Positions 44,620 through 53,196 of a stretch of DNA of 64,000 nucleotides are shown here, piece by piece (position 1 is the stretch's first letter; each line of letters starts with the position of its first letter). Below the pieces are notes generated by a model. It worked only from the letters and a program-made list of their open reading frames with translations. It had not been told where the DNA came from and ran no database searches. The stretch comes from CBDDBU01 sp965226045 (GTDB taxonomy: Bacteria > Pseudomonadota > Alphaproteobacteria > VGEJ01). A program made the translations under genes and the position numbers. Where the stretch lies: assembly GCA_965226045.1 (NCBI GenBank), contig CBDDBU010000021.1, forward strand, positions 62,001-126,000. Reading direction: 5' to 3'.

Positions 44620-46069
44620 GGAGATGTTCCGGTCGATGTTGAAAAGTTGAGGTAGGTGTCGCTCTCCTGGAGCCGTTAGGCTCCGGGTGCTGCAAACCCA
44701 AGAGGGAGAACGACACCATGGGAAAGAATATCCGTAGTTCCAGTAGCCCGAAAGCCCTTGCCACCTCGTTTCCTATGCCGCCGCTGGCAGACGCGATGGA
44801 CGCAGTCCGTCTCAGCGTGGATCGGTTCTGTCTCCTGGCCGGGGTCGAGGCCTTGGCCGAGATGATGGAGGAGGACGCCACGACCGTGTGCGGGGCCCGA
44901 CATCGTCGCCATGGGAACCGTCGGGGTTATCGCTGGGGCCATACGCAGAGCGAGATCGGCTACCACGGCGGCCGCGTGAAAGTGCAGCGGCCACGGGTTC
45001 GCGACCATGCTGGCAAGGAGGTGGGTTTGGAGAGCTGGCAGGTGCTGCGCGACGGCAACCTGTTGCTCGAGTGGGCGCTCAACCTGATGGTGCTGAACGT
45101 GTCGACCCGCAAGTACCACCGCGCGGTCCGTCTGCCCGAGGGCGACCTGGCGAAAGCGCGTGGCGACGGCACCTCGAAGTCGGCCGTTTCCCGGCGCTTT
45201 GTGGCGCTGTCGCGCAAGAAGATGAAGGCCTGGCTTGCCTCGGACCTCTCGGAGCTCGACCTGCTGGTCATCCAGATCGACGGTCTGCATGTCGGCGACC
45301 ATGTCTTGGTGGCGGCGATCGGCGTCGATGGCAACGGCGACAAGCATGTCCTGGCCGTGGTCGAGGGGGCGACGGAGAACACTGTCGTCGTCCAGGCCTT
45401 GCTCGACAATCTCCTCGCCAGGGGGCTCGATCCGACGCTGCCCCGGCTGTTCATCGTCGATGGCGCGAAGGCGCTCAGCAAAGCGATCCGCAACACCTTC
45501 GGTGTGGCCGCCGCCATCCAGCGCTGCCAGGTCCACAAGGGCCGTAACATCATCGAGCGCCTGCCCCTGCATTTGCATGCGAGCGTCAAGAAGGCGCTCC
45601 GTCAGGCCTGGGACCAGGACGACGCAGACAAGGCCGAACGGCTGCTGCGCAACCTGGCCCGGCGTCTGGAGCATGAGGAACCGGGCGTCTCGGGCAGCAT
45701 CCTGGAGGGGCTGGACGAGATACTCACCGTCATCCGCCTCGGCCTGCCGCACGAACTCCGGCGCTCGCTCGCCTGCACCAACATCGTCGAGAACGCGCTC
45801 GGCACGGTGCGCCAGGTCACCCGCAACGTCAAACGCTGGAGACACGCCGAGATGGCGCTCAGATGGACCGCCGCCGGCCTGCTGGAGGCCCAGAAAACCT
45901 TCCGTCGCCTCAAGGCCTATCGTCAGCTGCCCATCCTCCGAAATGCTCTCCAGGAACACTTGAGAAAGGCTCAGGCCGACAGTGCCATTGAAACCATCAT
46001 GAAGGCAGCATAGCATCATCAACCAGCGACGCCTGCCCCACGAATTTCAACAGAGATAGGGACATCGCC
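44620..46069 (+). mobile_element. IS256-family element, copy B, between ATPase and permease genes
   Basis: 1450 bases, same orientation and length as copy A, flanked by GTCGTCAT duplications, so a simple insertion event. The differences seen by eye are C to T at 44628 in the left repeat and C to T at 45102 (Pro to Ser in the transposase). It separates the ATP-binding gene (stop at 44579) from the permease gene (46240), which may reduce expression of the latter two genes. Confidence 0.93.
44718..46013 (+). CDS. IS256-family transposase, copy B
   Basis: 431 residues, identical to copy A except for Ser instead of Pro at residue 129. Same DDE motifs (QIDGLHVGDH, FIVDGAKAL, NIVENALGT). Appears intact. 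Confidence 0.95.
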   Translation: MGKNIRSSSSPKALATSFPMPPLADAMDAVRLSVDRFCLLAGVEALAEMMEEDATTVCGARHRRHGNRRGYRWGHTQSEIGYHGGRVKVQRPRVRDHAGKEVGLESWQVLRDGNLLLEWALNLMVLNVSTRKYHRAVRLPEGDLAKARGDGTSKSAVSRRFVALSRKKMKAWLASDLSELDLLVIQIDGLHVGDHVLVAAIGVDGNGDKHVLAVVEGATENTVVVQALLDNLLARGLDPTLPRLFIVDGAKALSKAIRNTFGVAAAIQRCQVHKGRNIIERLPLHLHASVKKALRQAWDQDDADKAERLLRNLARRLEHEEPGVSGSILEGLDEILTVIRLGLPHELRRSLACTNIVENALGTVRQVTRNVKRWRHAEMALRWTAAGLLEAQKTFRRLKAYRQLPILRNALQEHLRKAQADSAIETIMKAA

Positions 46070-46239
46070 GTCGTCATACGCGGTCGGGAGGAAGCGGCCA
46101 CGTGGGAAGCTGGGATGGCCTGGGGGACTTGGGTAGGCCTGGGGGAAACTGAGTCATGGGCGAGATGATCTCGCGCAAGGGGCAAGTGTCGGCCGGCGCT
46201 GGGTCGGCGCTAGGCGGGCGACGGGGGAGCCAGCGGTAG

Positions 46240-47208
46240 ATGAGCGCGGAGGACTCGACCACGGTCAAGAGCCGGTGGAATTCGACGCGCGCCCAGTTCT
46301 TCGGCATCGGTATCTTCTATGTCCTGGTATTGATTTTCTTCTCGTTCGCCACTGAATATTTCTTCAGCTACTCGAACACGCTCAACATCCTGTCGAACGT
46401 CACGGTGATCGGCATCGTCGCGCTCGGCCAAACGCTCGCCATCGTCTCGGGCGGATTCGATCTTTCGGTGAGCGGGGTCGTGCCGCTGGGCGCGGTGGCG
46501 TTCGTCATTTTCAGCAACTTCGGAATGGTGACGCCGCTCGCGATTCTGCTCGTCATCGCCCTCGGCGCGGCGGTCGGTCTGGCCAACGGCTTGTTGGTCA
46601 CCAAGGTCCGCATCAACCCGCTGATCGCCACGCTGGGCACACTTTCGATCGCGGGCGGTCTGGCCTATACGCTCTCCAACGGCGTCACCATTCCGATGCA
46701 GAACTTCGATGCCGGCGTCTTGGCCGACCGGACATACGGTGGCATCTCCTATTATGTGATCGTGCTGGTCGCCTTGAGCCTCACGATTGCGTTCATGATG
46801 CGCTACACGTTGTTTGGCCGCCGCATCTATGCCATCGGCGGCAACCGTGAGGCGAGTCGGCTGGTTGGCCTGCGCGTCGATGAGATCACCATCGTGATTT
46901 ATGTGCTGTGCGCGGCGCTGGCGGCGTTCGCCGGCGTGGTGGTGTCGAGCCAGCTCTTGGCCGGCTCGGCCACGGTGGGGGCGAACGCCGCGTTGACCTC
47001 GATCGCCGCCGTGATTCTGGGCGGCGCCGCGCTGTTCGGCGGTGTAGGCGGCGTCGGCGGGACGCTGATCGGGGTGCTGGTGCTGGGCACCATCGCCAAC
47101 GGCATGGCGCTAATGATGGTGCCGGCCTTCTACCAACAGATCGCGACCGGCGCTATTCTCTTGCTCGCCGTCGGCTTCGGTCAACTGCGCCCGGCGGTGA
47201 CCAACTAG
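46240..47208 (+). CDS. FrcC/RbsC-like sugar ABC transporter permease
   Basis: 322 residues, eight to ten TM helices. Family motifs: VTVIGIVALGQTLAIVSGGFDLSVSGV, ATLGTLSIAGGLAYTLSNG, the EAA-like loop GRRIYAIGGNREASRLVGLRV and GTIANGMALM. Partner of the ATPase upstream of the IS element. The 160 bases between the element and this ATG hold no clear gene. Confidence 0.92.
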   Translation: MSAEDSTTVKSRWNSTRAQFFGIGIFYVLVLIFFSFATEYFFSYSNTLNILSNVTVIGIVALGQTLAIVSGGFDLSVSGVVPLGAVAFVIFSNFGMVTPLAILLVIALGAAVGLANGLLVTKVRINPLIATLGTLSIAGGLAYTLSNGVTIPMQNFDAGVLADRTYGGISYYVIVLVALSLTIAFMMRYTLFGRRIYAIGGNREASRLVGLRVDEITIVIYVLCAALAAFAGVVVSSQLLAGSATVGANAALTSIAAVILGGAALFGGVGGVGGTLIGVLVLGTIANGMALMMVPAFYQQIATGAILLLAVGFGQLRPAVTN

Positions 47209-47285
47209 CCGCCGAGACCAACAAGAGCGCATCGAGCCAAACCAAACTTCAAACGCCAAACATCAACACAGTGGAGGAAATCACG

Positions 47286-48458
47286 ATGAACGATCACGAT
47301 CAGGACAACAAACGGCAACTCTCGCAGCCTCGCGGCCGACTCTCGCGGCGGCAGATGATCCAGCGCCTGACGGCGCTCGGCCTGACTCTGCCGTTGGCGA
47401 CGAGCCTTGTCGCCACACGAGGCCGCCAAGTCTCGGCCCAGGGCAAGCTCAAGATCAGCTTCGCCAACGTGCTTGAGACCGGAGAGTTGTTCGTCCAACT
47501 CGGGAACGGCATCCAAGCCGCCGCCGAGCTCGCCGGCTACGACATCAAACGCTACAACAACGAATTCGAGGCGGAGAAAACGCTCGCCAACGCACGCCTG
47601 ATGGTCCAGGACCAACCCGACGTGATCCTTGAGTACAACGGCGTCGAGGGCATCGGCGAGGCACTACGGCGGCTGTTCGACGACGCCGGGATTCCGTTCG
47701 TCGCGATCAACGTGCCGATCCCCGGCGGCCACTGGTTCAACCTCGTGAACCAGACCATCGGCATCGACACCGCGAACGTGGTGGTGCCGCTGGCCAAGGC
47801 GAAAGGCTGGTCTGGCAACGATACGACGGCGATCATCATCCAAGCCTCGGCCGCCGGCGTCGAGGTCAACGACTGCGTCCGCTACTTCTACGTCACCGCA
47901 GCCGACACCATGGCCGGCATGAGCAAGATCGCGCCGGCCGACATCACCGCGACGACGACCACGATCGGCGACACTGGCATCCAGGTCGATGGCGGGGGGG
48001 TGTTGGAGCAGAGCTACACGGCGGTGAAGAACGCGCTGCAAACCTTGCCGGCCGATCGCCACATTCTGCTGTATTCGGTCAACGACGATTCGACCCTCGG
48101 CGCGTGGCGAGCGATCACCGAGGCGAACCGCCAAGACAACACCCTCGTCGCCGGTCTCGGCGGCTCGGTGGCGGCGCTCGGCGAGCTCCGCAACAATCCG
48201 CAATGGGTGGCCGAGGGCTCGGTGTTCGCGACTCACTGGGGGCAGTACCTGATCGCGATGGTCACCGCCATCATGAGCGGCGTAACGCTGCCGCCGTTGA
48301 CCAAGTGCCCACAGATCGTGCTGACCGCGGCCACTGTCGACAAGTACTACGACGCGGAAGGCAAGGTACAGCTGTTGCCGCCATTGGACGACACCAACAC
48401 GTACCTGAAGGACACCGGCATCTTGCAAAAGCACAACAACGTCGAGGGCCTGATCTAG
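47286..48458 (+). CDS. FrcB-like sugar ABC transporter substrate-binding protein (Tat signal)
   Basis: 390 residues from ATG 47286, with GGAGGAA upstream. The N terminus RGRLSRRQMIQRLTALGLTLP is a twin-arginine signal, unusual for ABC sugar-binding proteins, most of which use Sec. The mature protein is a periplasmic-binding fold (KISFANVLETGELFVQLGNG, DQPDVILEYNGVEG, LLYSVNDDSTLGAWRAI). Frc-type systems bind fructose, ribose or mannose; the ligand here is unproven. Confidence 0.87.
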   Translation: MNDHDQDNKRQLSQPRGRLSRRQMIQRLTALGLTLPLATSLVATRGRQVSAQGKLKISFANVLETGELFVQLGNGIQAAAELAGYDIKRYNNEFEAEKTLANARLMVQDQPDVILEYNGVEGIGEALRRLFDDAGIPFVAINVPIPGGHWFNLVNQTIGIDTANVVVPLAKAKGWSGNDTTAIIIQASAAGVEVNDCVRYFYVTAADTMAGMSKIAPADITATTTTIGDTGIQVDGGGVLEQSYTAVKNALQTLPADRHILLYSVNDDSTLGAWRAITEANRQDNTLVAGLGGSVAALGELRNNPQWVAEGSVFATHWGQYLIAMVTAIMSGVTLPPLTKCPQIVLTAATVDKYYDAEGKVQLLPPLDDTNTYLKDTGILQKHNNVEGLI

Positions 48459-48483
48459 CCCGAGGCGGCGCGGCACACTTCGT

Positions 48484-48514
48484 CCGGGGCGCGTCGATCA
48501 CCCTCGCGCCCCGG
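48484..48514 (+). terminator. GC-rich hairpin after the sugar-binding protein gene
   Basis: Perfect 10-base stem, CCGGGGCGCG at 48484-48493 with CGCGCCCCGG at 48505-48514, 11-base loop, 25 bases past the stop. A strong candidate for the end of the transporter operon, but without a T-run. Confidence 0.5.
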
Positions 48515-48718
48515 GCGACCTCCGCCGGCCGAGGTCCGCCGATATTCCTCGGCGCGGCTGGGGCCACCCCCGCCCCTTGACCCAGGGGTTCCACAGGGCC
48601 GCCCCAAGGCAGTGCGGTCAGCTCACCATGAAGAAGCAACCCAACAGGAAAAGGAAGGCTCGCGGCAAACGCCCGCCCCGGCCGGACCATCAAGCGGCGG
48701 GCCGCCGGGAGGCGGGCG

Positions 48719-49135
48719 GTGGTCACGACGGGACACGGCGTCCCCTTCGCGACCCTTGTCCACCCGTTCCACCCGTCGGCTAGCGTTTCGGCCACGGCGC
48801 ACCTGGGTCCCGGGGTGATCGTTGGGCGCAACGCGGCGGTGGCCGCGCACACCAGACTCGGCGCTCATGTCTTCGTCAGCCGCGGCGCGCTGATCGGCCA
48901 TCACACCGAGATCGGCGAGTTCTGCACGGTACAGCCCGGCGCCAACGTCGCCGGGGCCGTGCGGGTTGGCGAGAGCACTTACATCGCCATGGGCGCGGTG
49001 GTGCGTGACAGCGTCCACATCGGCGCGCGGGCGGTGATCGGCGCGGGCGCCGTCGTCATCGAGAATGTGCCGGATCGTGCCGAGGTCATGGGCGTGCCGG
49101 CTCGGATCAGCAGAACCTACATCGACGGTGGGTAG
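48719..49135 (+). CDS. Hexapeptide-repeat sugar O/N-acyltransferase, apparently missing its N-terminal domain
   Basis: 138 residues from GTG 48719. Left-handed beta-helix repeats: FATLVHPFHPSASVSATAHLGPGV, VAAHTRLGAHVFVSRGALIGHHTEIGEF, ESTYIAMGAVVRDSVHIGARAVIGAG, and the end VMGVPARI. This is the C-terminal part of PglD/NeuD-type acyltransferases; a usual N-terminal Rossmann domain of about 80 residues is not visible upstream. Probably a relic from the polysaccharide cluster. Confidence 0.7.
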   Translation: MVTTGHGVPFATLVHPFHPSASVSATAHLGPGVIVGRNAAVAAHTRLGAHVFVSRGALIGHHTEIGEFCTVQPGANVAGAVRVGESTYIAMGAVVRDSVHIGARAVIGAGAVVIENVPDRAEVMGVPARISRTYIDGG

Positions 49136-49182
49136 GCACGCTTGCGCCCGATCGGCGATCCGCCGAATCGTGACAGGCGCAC

Positions 49183-49540
49183 TTGTGGCGCGGGTCGCCA
49201 CGCAAGAGCCTGGGCGCATGTATGCGGCGAAATGCTCGGCATGGAAGCCGCGGCGGCAACCAGCCGCGCCCGGGCAACCGGTTCTGGCTGCGCCCGTTCG
49301 TGGACGACCGCGGCGTCTCGGTCGACCAGATTGGCTGCCTGGCGCCCCACTGGATCGGTTCCGAGCGTTTGCTGCGCGCGAGCCGAGCCCACCACACCAG
49401 ACGGCTCGCGCGCGAAGCGGACCGCGCGGGCCGGCGCACCCCGAGCGGCCATTCTGTATCACCCGAAGTTCTTGCCCTATCTCGACGAGCTGCGGCCCCG
49501 AGTCCCGGCGCGCCGCTTGGCCGTGGTGCGGCCGAGGTGA
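49183..49540 (+). pseudogene. Decayed glycosyltransferase-like remnant
   Basis: No single reading frame is convincing. One frame reads NRFWLRPFVDDRGVSVDQIG followed by CLAPHWIGSERLLRAS (about 49275-49390). Another continues with AILYHPKFLPYLDELRPRV (about 49450-49510) and stops at 49540. These segments resemble N-terminal parts of glycosyltransferases (a WxxxF/D-rich acceptor side, then YHPKFLPYLD) and together suggest one gene broken by frameshift near 49440. Weak identification, by pattern only. Confidence 0.35.
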
Positions 49541-49656
49541 GCCCGCGCCGGTTTGTGGACAGGCCTCACGGCCGTCGATAGACTGAGCGCAGCTTCGTGT
49601 GTCGCTAGGTGCGCGGCCCACGGTGGCGTCAATAGGGCCCAGGGAGGAACCCTCAC

Positions 49657-50889
49657 ATGAAACGGTTGACGGCATTGCTTGCCACAGTGGCTATGAGCGC
49701 CGCTATCGGCGCGGCGAACCCGGTTGCCGCGGACCACAATAGCGACAACGAAGTCGTGATCGGCTTCGCCATCGCGTTCAGTGGCTGGATGAACCAATAC
49801 GATGGACCGCCATTCCAAGGTGCGGAGTTGGCCATCGAGGAGTTCAACGCCGCGGGCGGTATCCTCGGTCACCAGATCCGGGCGGTCCAGGCGGACACCA
49901 AGACCGACACGGTCCAAGGCGCCAAGGCCGGCGCCGACGTGGTCGCCCAGGGTGCCGACTTCATGTTCGTTTCTTGCGACTACGACATGGGCGCGCCGGC
50001 GGCTACGGTGGCCAACGAGCACGACATGATCTCGATCTCGCCGTGCGCTTCCGACGCCAAGATGGGCGTCCAGGGCATCGGTCCCTATGCCTTTACCCTG
50101 AACACCTATGGCCAGGGTGAAGGCGCCGGCATGGCCGGATTCGCGTGGAAGGAATTGGGCAAGCGCAAGGCCTACCTGCTGTTGGATGCGTCGATCGAAT
50201 ACGACAAGAGCATCTGCCACGGCTTCCTGGAGCAATGGAAGGACTATGGCGGTGAGGTGATCGGCGTCGACTCCTTCATGCAGGAGGACGCCTCGATTGC
50301 CTCGCAGGTCACCCGCTACAAGCAAAAGGCCGCCGAGCTCGGCGAGCCCGACTTCCTGTACATTTGCTCGTATGACGTCGGCGCGACCAGCGCGATCCGG
50401 CAGATCCGCGGCGCCGGCATCGACGTGGCGATCGGCGGTGGCGATTCGATGGACGGCGATTACTGGGTCGGGGCCATTCCCGGCCTGAGCGATCACTACC
50501 AGGCCTCATTCGGCTCGATTTGGGGCGACGATCCGCGTCCAGAAATAAACGCGTTCTTCGAGAAATTCGCGGCCAAGTACGGGACGGTAACCACGTCTTT
50601 CCCGGTCAACGGCTACAGCGTGATCCAGATGCTTAAGGTCGCGATAGAACGGGCCGGGTCGTTCGACTCGGACGCCGTGCTGGCCGAGATGAACAAGTTC
50701 GACAAGGAGCCGTTGCTGTGGGGTCCAACGACGTACACCGCGGACACCCACATCGATCTGACGCACATCTTGACGATTCAACAGATCCAGAACGGCAAGG
50801 GCAGCTTCGCCGGCTACGGTGTGCCCGACAACCAGCCCGAAATGCAGCTGATCTTTCCCGACTTCACGGAAGATCTCTACGACAATTAG
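49657..50889 (+). CDS. Branched-chain amino acid-type ABC transporter substrate-binding protein (LivJ-like)
   Basis: 410 residues. Signal peptide about residues 1-25 (ending VAA), then a Type I periplasmic-binding fold (VVIGFAIAFSGWMNQYDGPPFQGAELAIEEFNAAGGI, DFMFVSCDYDMGAPAATVANEHDMISIS). AGGGAGG site 6 bases upstream supports the ATG. First gene of a Liv set whose two permeases follow; its ligand need not be an amino acid, since the family also takes amides, urea and sulfonates. Confidence 0.92.
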   Translation: MKRLTALLATVAMSAAIGAANPVAADHNSDNEVVIGFAIAFSGWMNQYDGPPFQGAELAIEEFNAAGGILGHQIRAVQADTKTDTVQGAKAGADVVAQGADFMFVSCDYDMGAPAATVANEHDMISISPCASDAKMGVQGIGPYAFTLNTYGQGEGAGMAGFAWKELGKRKAYLLLDASIEYDKSICHGFLEQWKDYGGEVIGVDSFMQEDASIASQVTRYKQKAAELGEPDFLYICSYDVGATSAIRQIRGAGIDVAIGGGDSMDGDYWVGAIPGLSDHYQASFGSIWGDDPRPEINAFFEKFAAKYGTVTTSFPVNGYSVIQMLKVAIERAGSFDSDAVLAEMNKFDKEPLLWGPTTYTADTHIDLTHILTIQQIQNGKGSFAGYGVPDNQPEMQLIFPDFTEDLYDN

Positions 50890-50899
50890 ACTAGGCAGA

Positions 50900-50950
50900 G
50901 AGGAGCCAAGCCCGTCGTCCGATATGGGTTTGGCTCCTCGGCCTTTTTTT
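50900..50950 (+). terminator. Rho-independent terminator after the binding-protein gene
   Basis: GAGGAGCCAAGCCC at 50900-50913 pairs with GGGTTTGGCTCCTC at 50926-50939 (one G-T wobble); seven T follow at 50944-50950. It lies between the binding protein and the permeases and would reduce read-through, so that the binding protein is made in excess. Confidence 0.92.
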
Positions 50951-51025
50951 GGCGACACTGCGGCGTATGATTGTCGCGGCTGTGCACGCGGACGTTTTCA
51001 TTAGGTTCGGCGCGGGGGTGCGGTC

Positions 51026-51940
51026 GTGACGGGAGTGATCCAGAACGCCATCGACGCTTTGGCGCTCGGCAGTTTGTTCGCGCTGACCGCGCTCGGAATC
51101 GGCCTCATTTTCGGCATCATGAGGCTGATCAACTTCGCCCACGGCGACTTCATCATGATCGGCGGCTACGCGCTGATTGTTCCGTCGAGCGCCATGGTGG
51201 CGACCACGTTAATCGGGGCGTGGCCGGCGCCGCTTCTGGTCGGCGCTATCTGTCTGATCGTCGTGATGGTCGCGCTGGCCTCGGAGCGGCTTGCCTTTCG
51301 CCCGCTGCGCGGCGCGAACCCGTCGGTGCTGCTGATCACCTCATTCGCGCTGAGCTTCTTCCTCGAGCATCTGGTCGTCATGATCTATGGCGGCCGCCTG
51401 AAAAGCGTCAACCTGTGGCCGGAACTGATCGAGCCACTCGTCGTCGGGGGTCTCCGCATCCCACGTTTGCAGATCATCACCATCGGCGTAACGATCACGC
51501 TCCTGATTCTCCTCGTCGTGTTCCTGCGGCGAACAGCGATTGGGATTCACATGCGCGCGGCGTCGGAAGACTTCGTCATGGCGCGGCTGCTGGGCGTGCG
51601 GGCAAATCGAGTTATAGCCGCCGCCTTCGCGATCAGCGGCCTGTTGGCCGCGGCGGTCTCGCTGCTTTACGTAACGCAGCAAGGCGCGCTGAAGTTCCAG
51701 ATGGGGATCCCGCTAGTCCTGTTCGCTTTTGTGGCGACGGTGGTCGGTGGCATGGGGAGCCTGGTTGGGGCGGTTCTGGGCGGCTTCGTGGTGGGCATCG
51801 CCAGCGTGGTTTTTCAGATCATCCTGCCGGTCGCCGAGCGGCCGCAACGTGATGTGCTCGTGTACGGCCTGATCCTCCTGATTCTGCTGCTGCGGCCCTC
51901 CGGCCTGGTCAAGGTGAAGTCGATGGAGGAGAAGGTGTAA
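51026..51940 (+). CDS. livH: LivH-type ABC transporter permease
   Basis: 304 residues, about eight TM helices, from GTG 51026. LivH signature: ALTALGIGLIFGIMRLINFAHGDFIMIGGY and the EAA-like region EDFVMARLLGVRANRVI. Overlaps the start of livM by one base (TAATG). Gene symbol denotes family only. Confidence 0.92.
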   Translation: MTGVIQNAIDALALGSLFALTALGIGLIFGIMRLINFAHGDFIMIGGYALIVPSSAMVATTLIGAWPAPLLVGAICLIVVMVALASERLAFRPLRGANPSVLLITSFALSFFLEHLVVMIYGGRLKSVNLWPELIEPLVVGGLRIPRLQIITIGVTITLLILLVVFLRRTAIGIHMRAASEDFVMARLLGVRANRVIAAAFAISGLLAAAVSLLYVTQQGALKFQMGIPLVLFAFVATVVGGMGSLVGAVLGGFVVGIASVVFQIILPVAERPQRDVLVYGLILLILLLRPSGLVKVKSMEEKV

Positions 51941-52995
51941 TGGGATCGAATGGCCGCCTTATCGTCCTTTTGCGCGAGTACTGGACGCCGGTCTCGCTCT
52001 CGCTCTTATTGTTGATCATCGTCGTGACGGTCTGGGCGACCGGCGATGCGGTATTGGCAAGAACCGTGACCGATGGGCTGATCCGTGCGGTGTTGGTGAT
52101 CGGTCTCTATATCTTCATCGGCAACTCGGGCGTGCTCGCATTCGGCCACGCTACCTTCATGATGGTGGCCGCCTACGCGGTGGCATGGCTGACCTTGACG
52201 CCCTTCAAGAAGTCCTTCGCGCTGCAATTGCCGGCCTTTTTGACCGAGTATCAATATCCGTTGCTGCCTTCGGCGATCGCCGCCGCCGGACTCGCCGCCG
52301 TTGTCGCCTTCTTCGTTGGCGTGCCGATCATGCGCCTTTCGGGCATCGCCGCGAGCATCGCGACGCTCGCGGTGCTCGGTATGTTCAGGACCTTTTATAT
52401 CAACTGGGACCCGTGGACCATGGGCGCCGCGACGTTGCCGGGCATTCCGATTTATGTCGACATGTGGGTCGGGCTGGCGTGGGCGGTGGTCGCCCTGTTC
52501 GTGGCCTTTGTCTACCAACAATCGCGCTATGGCCTGGCGCTGCGGGCGAGCCGCGAGGATGAGTTCGCAGCCCGGGCGGCCGGCATCAACATTCCGCGAC
52601 AGCGGTTGATCGCCTACGTTCTGAGCGCCTTTTTCATGGGTGTGGGCGGCGTTCTCGAGGCGCATTTTCTCGGCACCATCTCGGCCCGGAACTTCTGGCT
52701 GTTGATCACGTTCGTCCTGCTGGCCATGCTGATCGTCGGCGGCCAGCGGAGCTTGACCGGCGCGCTGGTCGGGGTGGTGGTGATCTCGACCATGATCGAT
52801 GTCTTGAACAATCTCGAGGCCGGCATCGATGTTGGCGTCGTGCTCTCGGTCCCACTCGGCTCCCAAGAGCTCGTCATCGCCGGCACCATGATCGTGATCT
52901 TGATACTCCGACCGGCGGGCATCATGGGCGGGCGCGAGATTCCATGGCCGTTCGGTCGCCTCGGCGGCCGCGGGCGCGGCGGCCGAACCGGCTGA
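51940..52995 (+). CDS. livM: LivM-type ABC transporter permease
   Basis: 351 residues. LivM pattern: YIFIGNSGVLAFGHATFMMVAAYAVAW, GMFRTFYINWDPWT and the loop ASREDEFAARAAGINIPRQRLIAYVLSAFFMGVGG. No LivG or LivF ATPases follow in the window; the next gene is a CNNM-like protein. The ATPases must be elsewhere, or this set is incomplete. Confidence 0.92.
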   Translation: MGSNGRLIVLLREYWTPVSLSLLLLIIVVTVWATGDAVLARTVTDGLIRAVLVIGLYIFIGNSGVLAFGHATFMMVAAYAVAWLTLTPFKKSFALQLPAFLTEYQYPLLPSAIAAAGLAAVVAFFVGVPIMRLSGIAASIATLAVLGMFRTFYINWDPWTMGAATLPGIPIYVDMWVGLAWAVVALFVAFVYQQSRYGLALRASREDEFAARAAGINIPRQRLIAYVLSAFFMGVGGVLEAHFLGTISARNFWLLITFVLLAMLIVGGQRSLTGALVGVVVISTMIDVLNNLEAGIDVGVVLSVPLGSQELVIAGTMIVILILRPAGIMGGREIPWPFGRLGGRGRGGRTG

Positions 52996-53196
52996 CAGGC
53001 CGACCAGCGAGGCCATCGCGCCCGCCACCGCCTCGGTCCCATGGTGGCCGGGCAGTTGCGCGAGGATTCGGCCTGGATCGAACAACTGATCTAGGGTCGA
53101 GCGTGTCGCTCCAGAGCATGGCCGTTGTGTTTGCCGTCGGCATCTGGAAAGATCATCCACCGACATGGGCCGAAGGGGACTAAAGAGCGAGCCGCC
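52996..53196. other. Gap between livM and CNNM gene
   Basis: No clear gene. A short frame around 53041-53094 reads MVAGQLREDSAWIEQLI and stops at TAG; it may be a fragment of a lost gene but is too short to identify. Confidence 0.25.
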
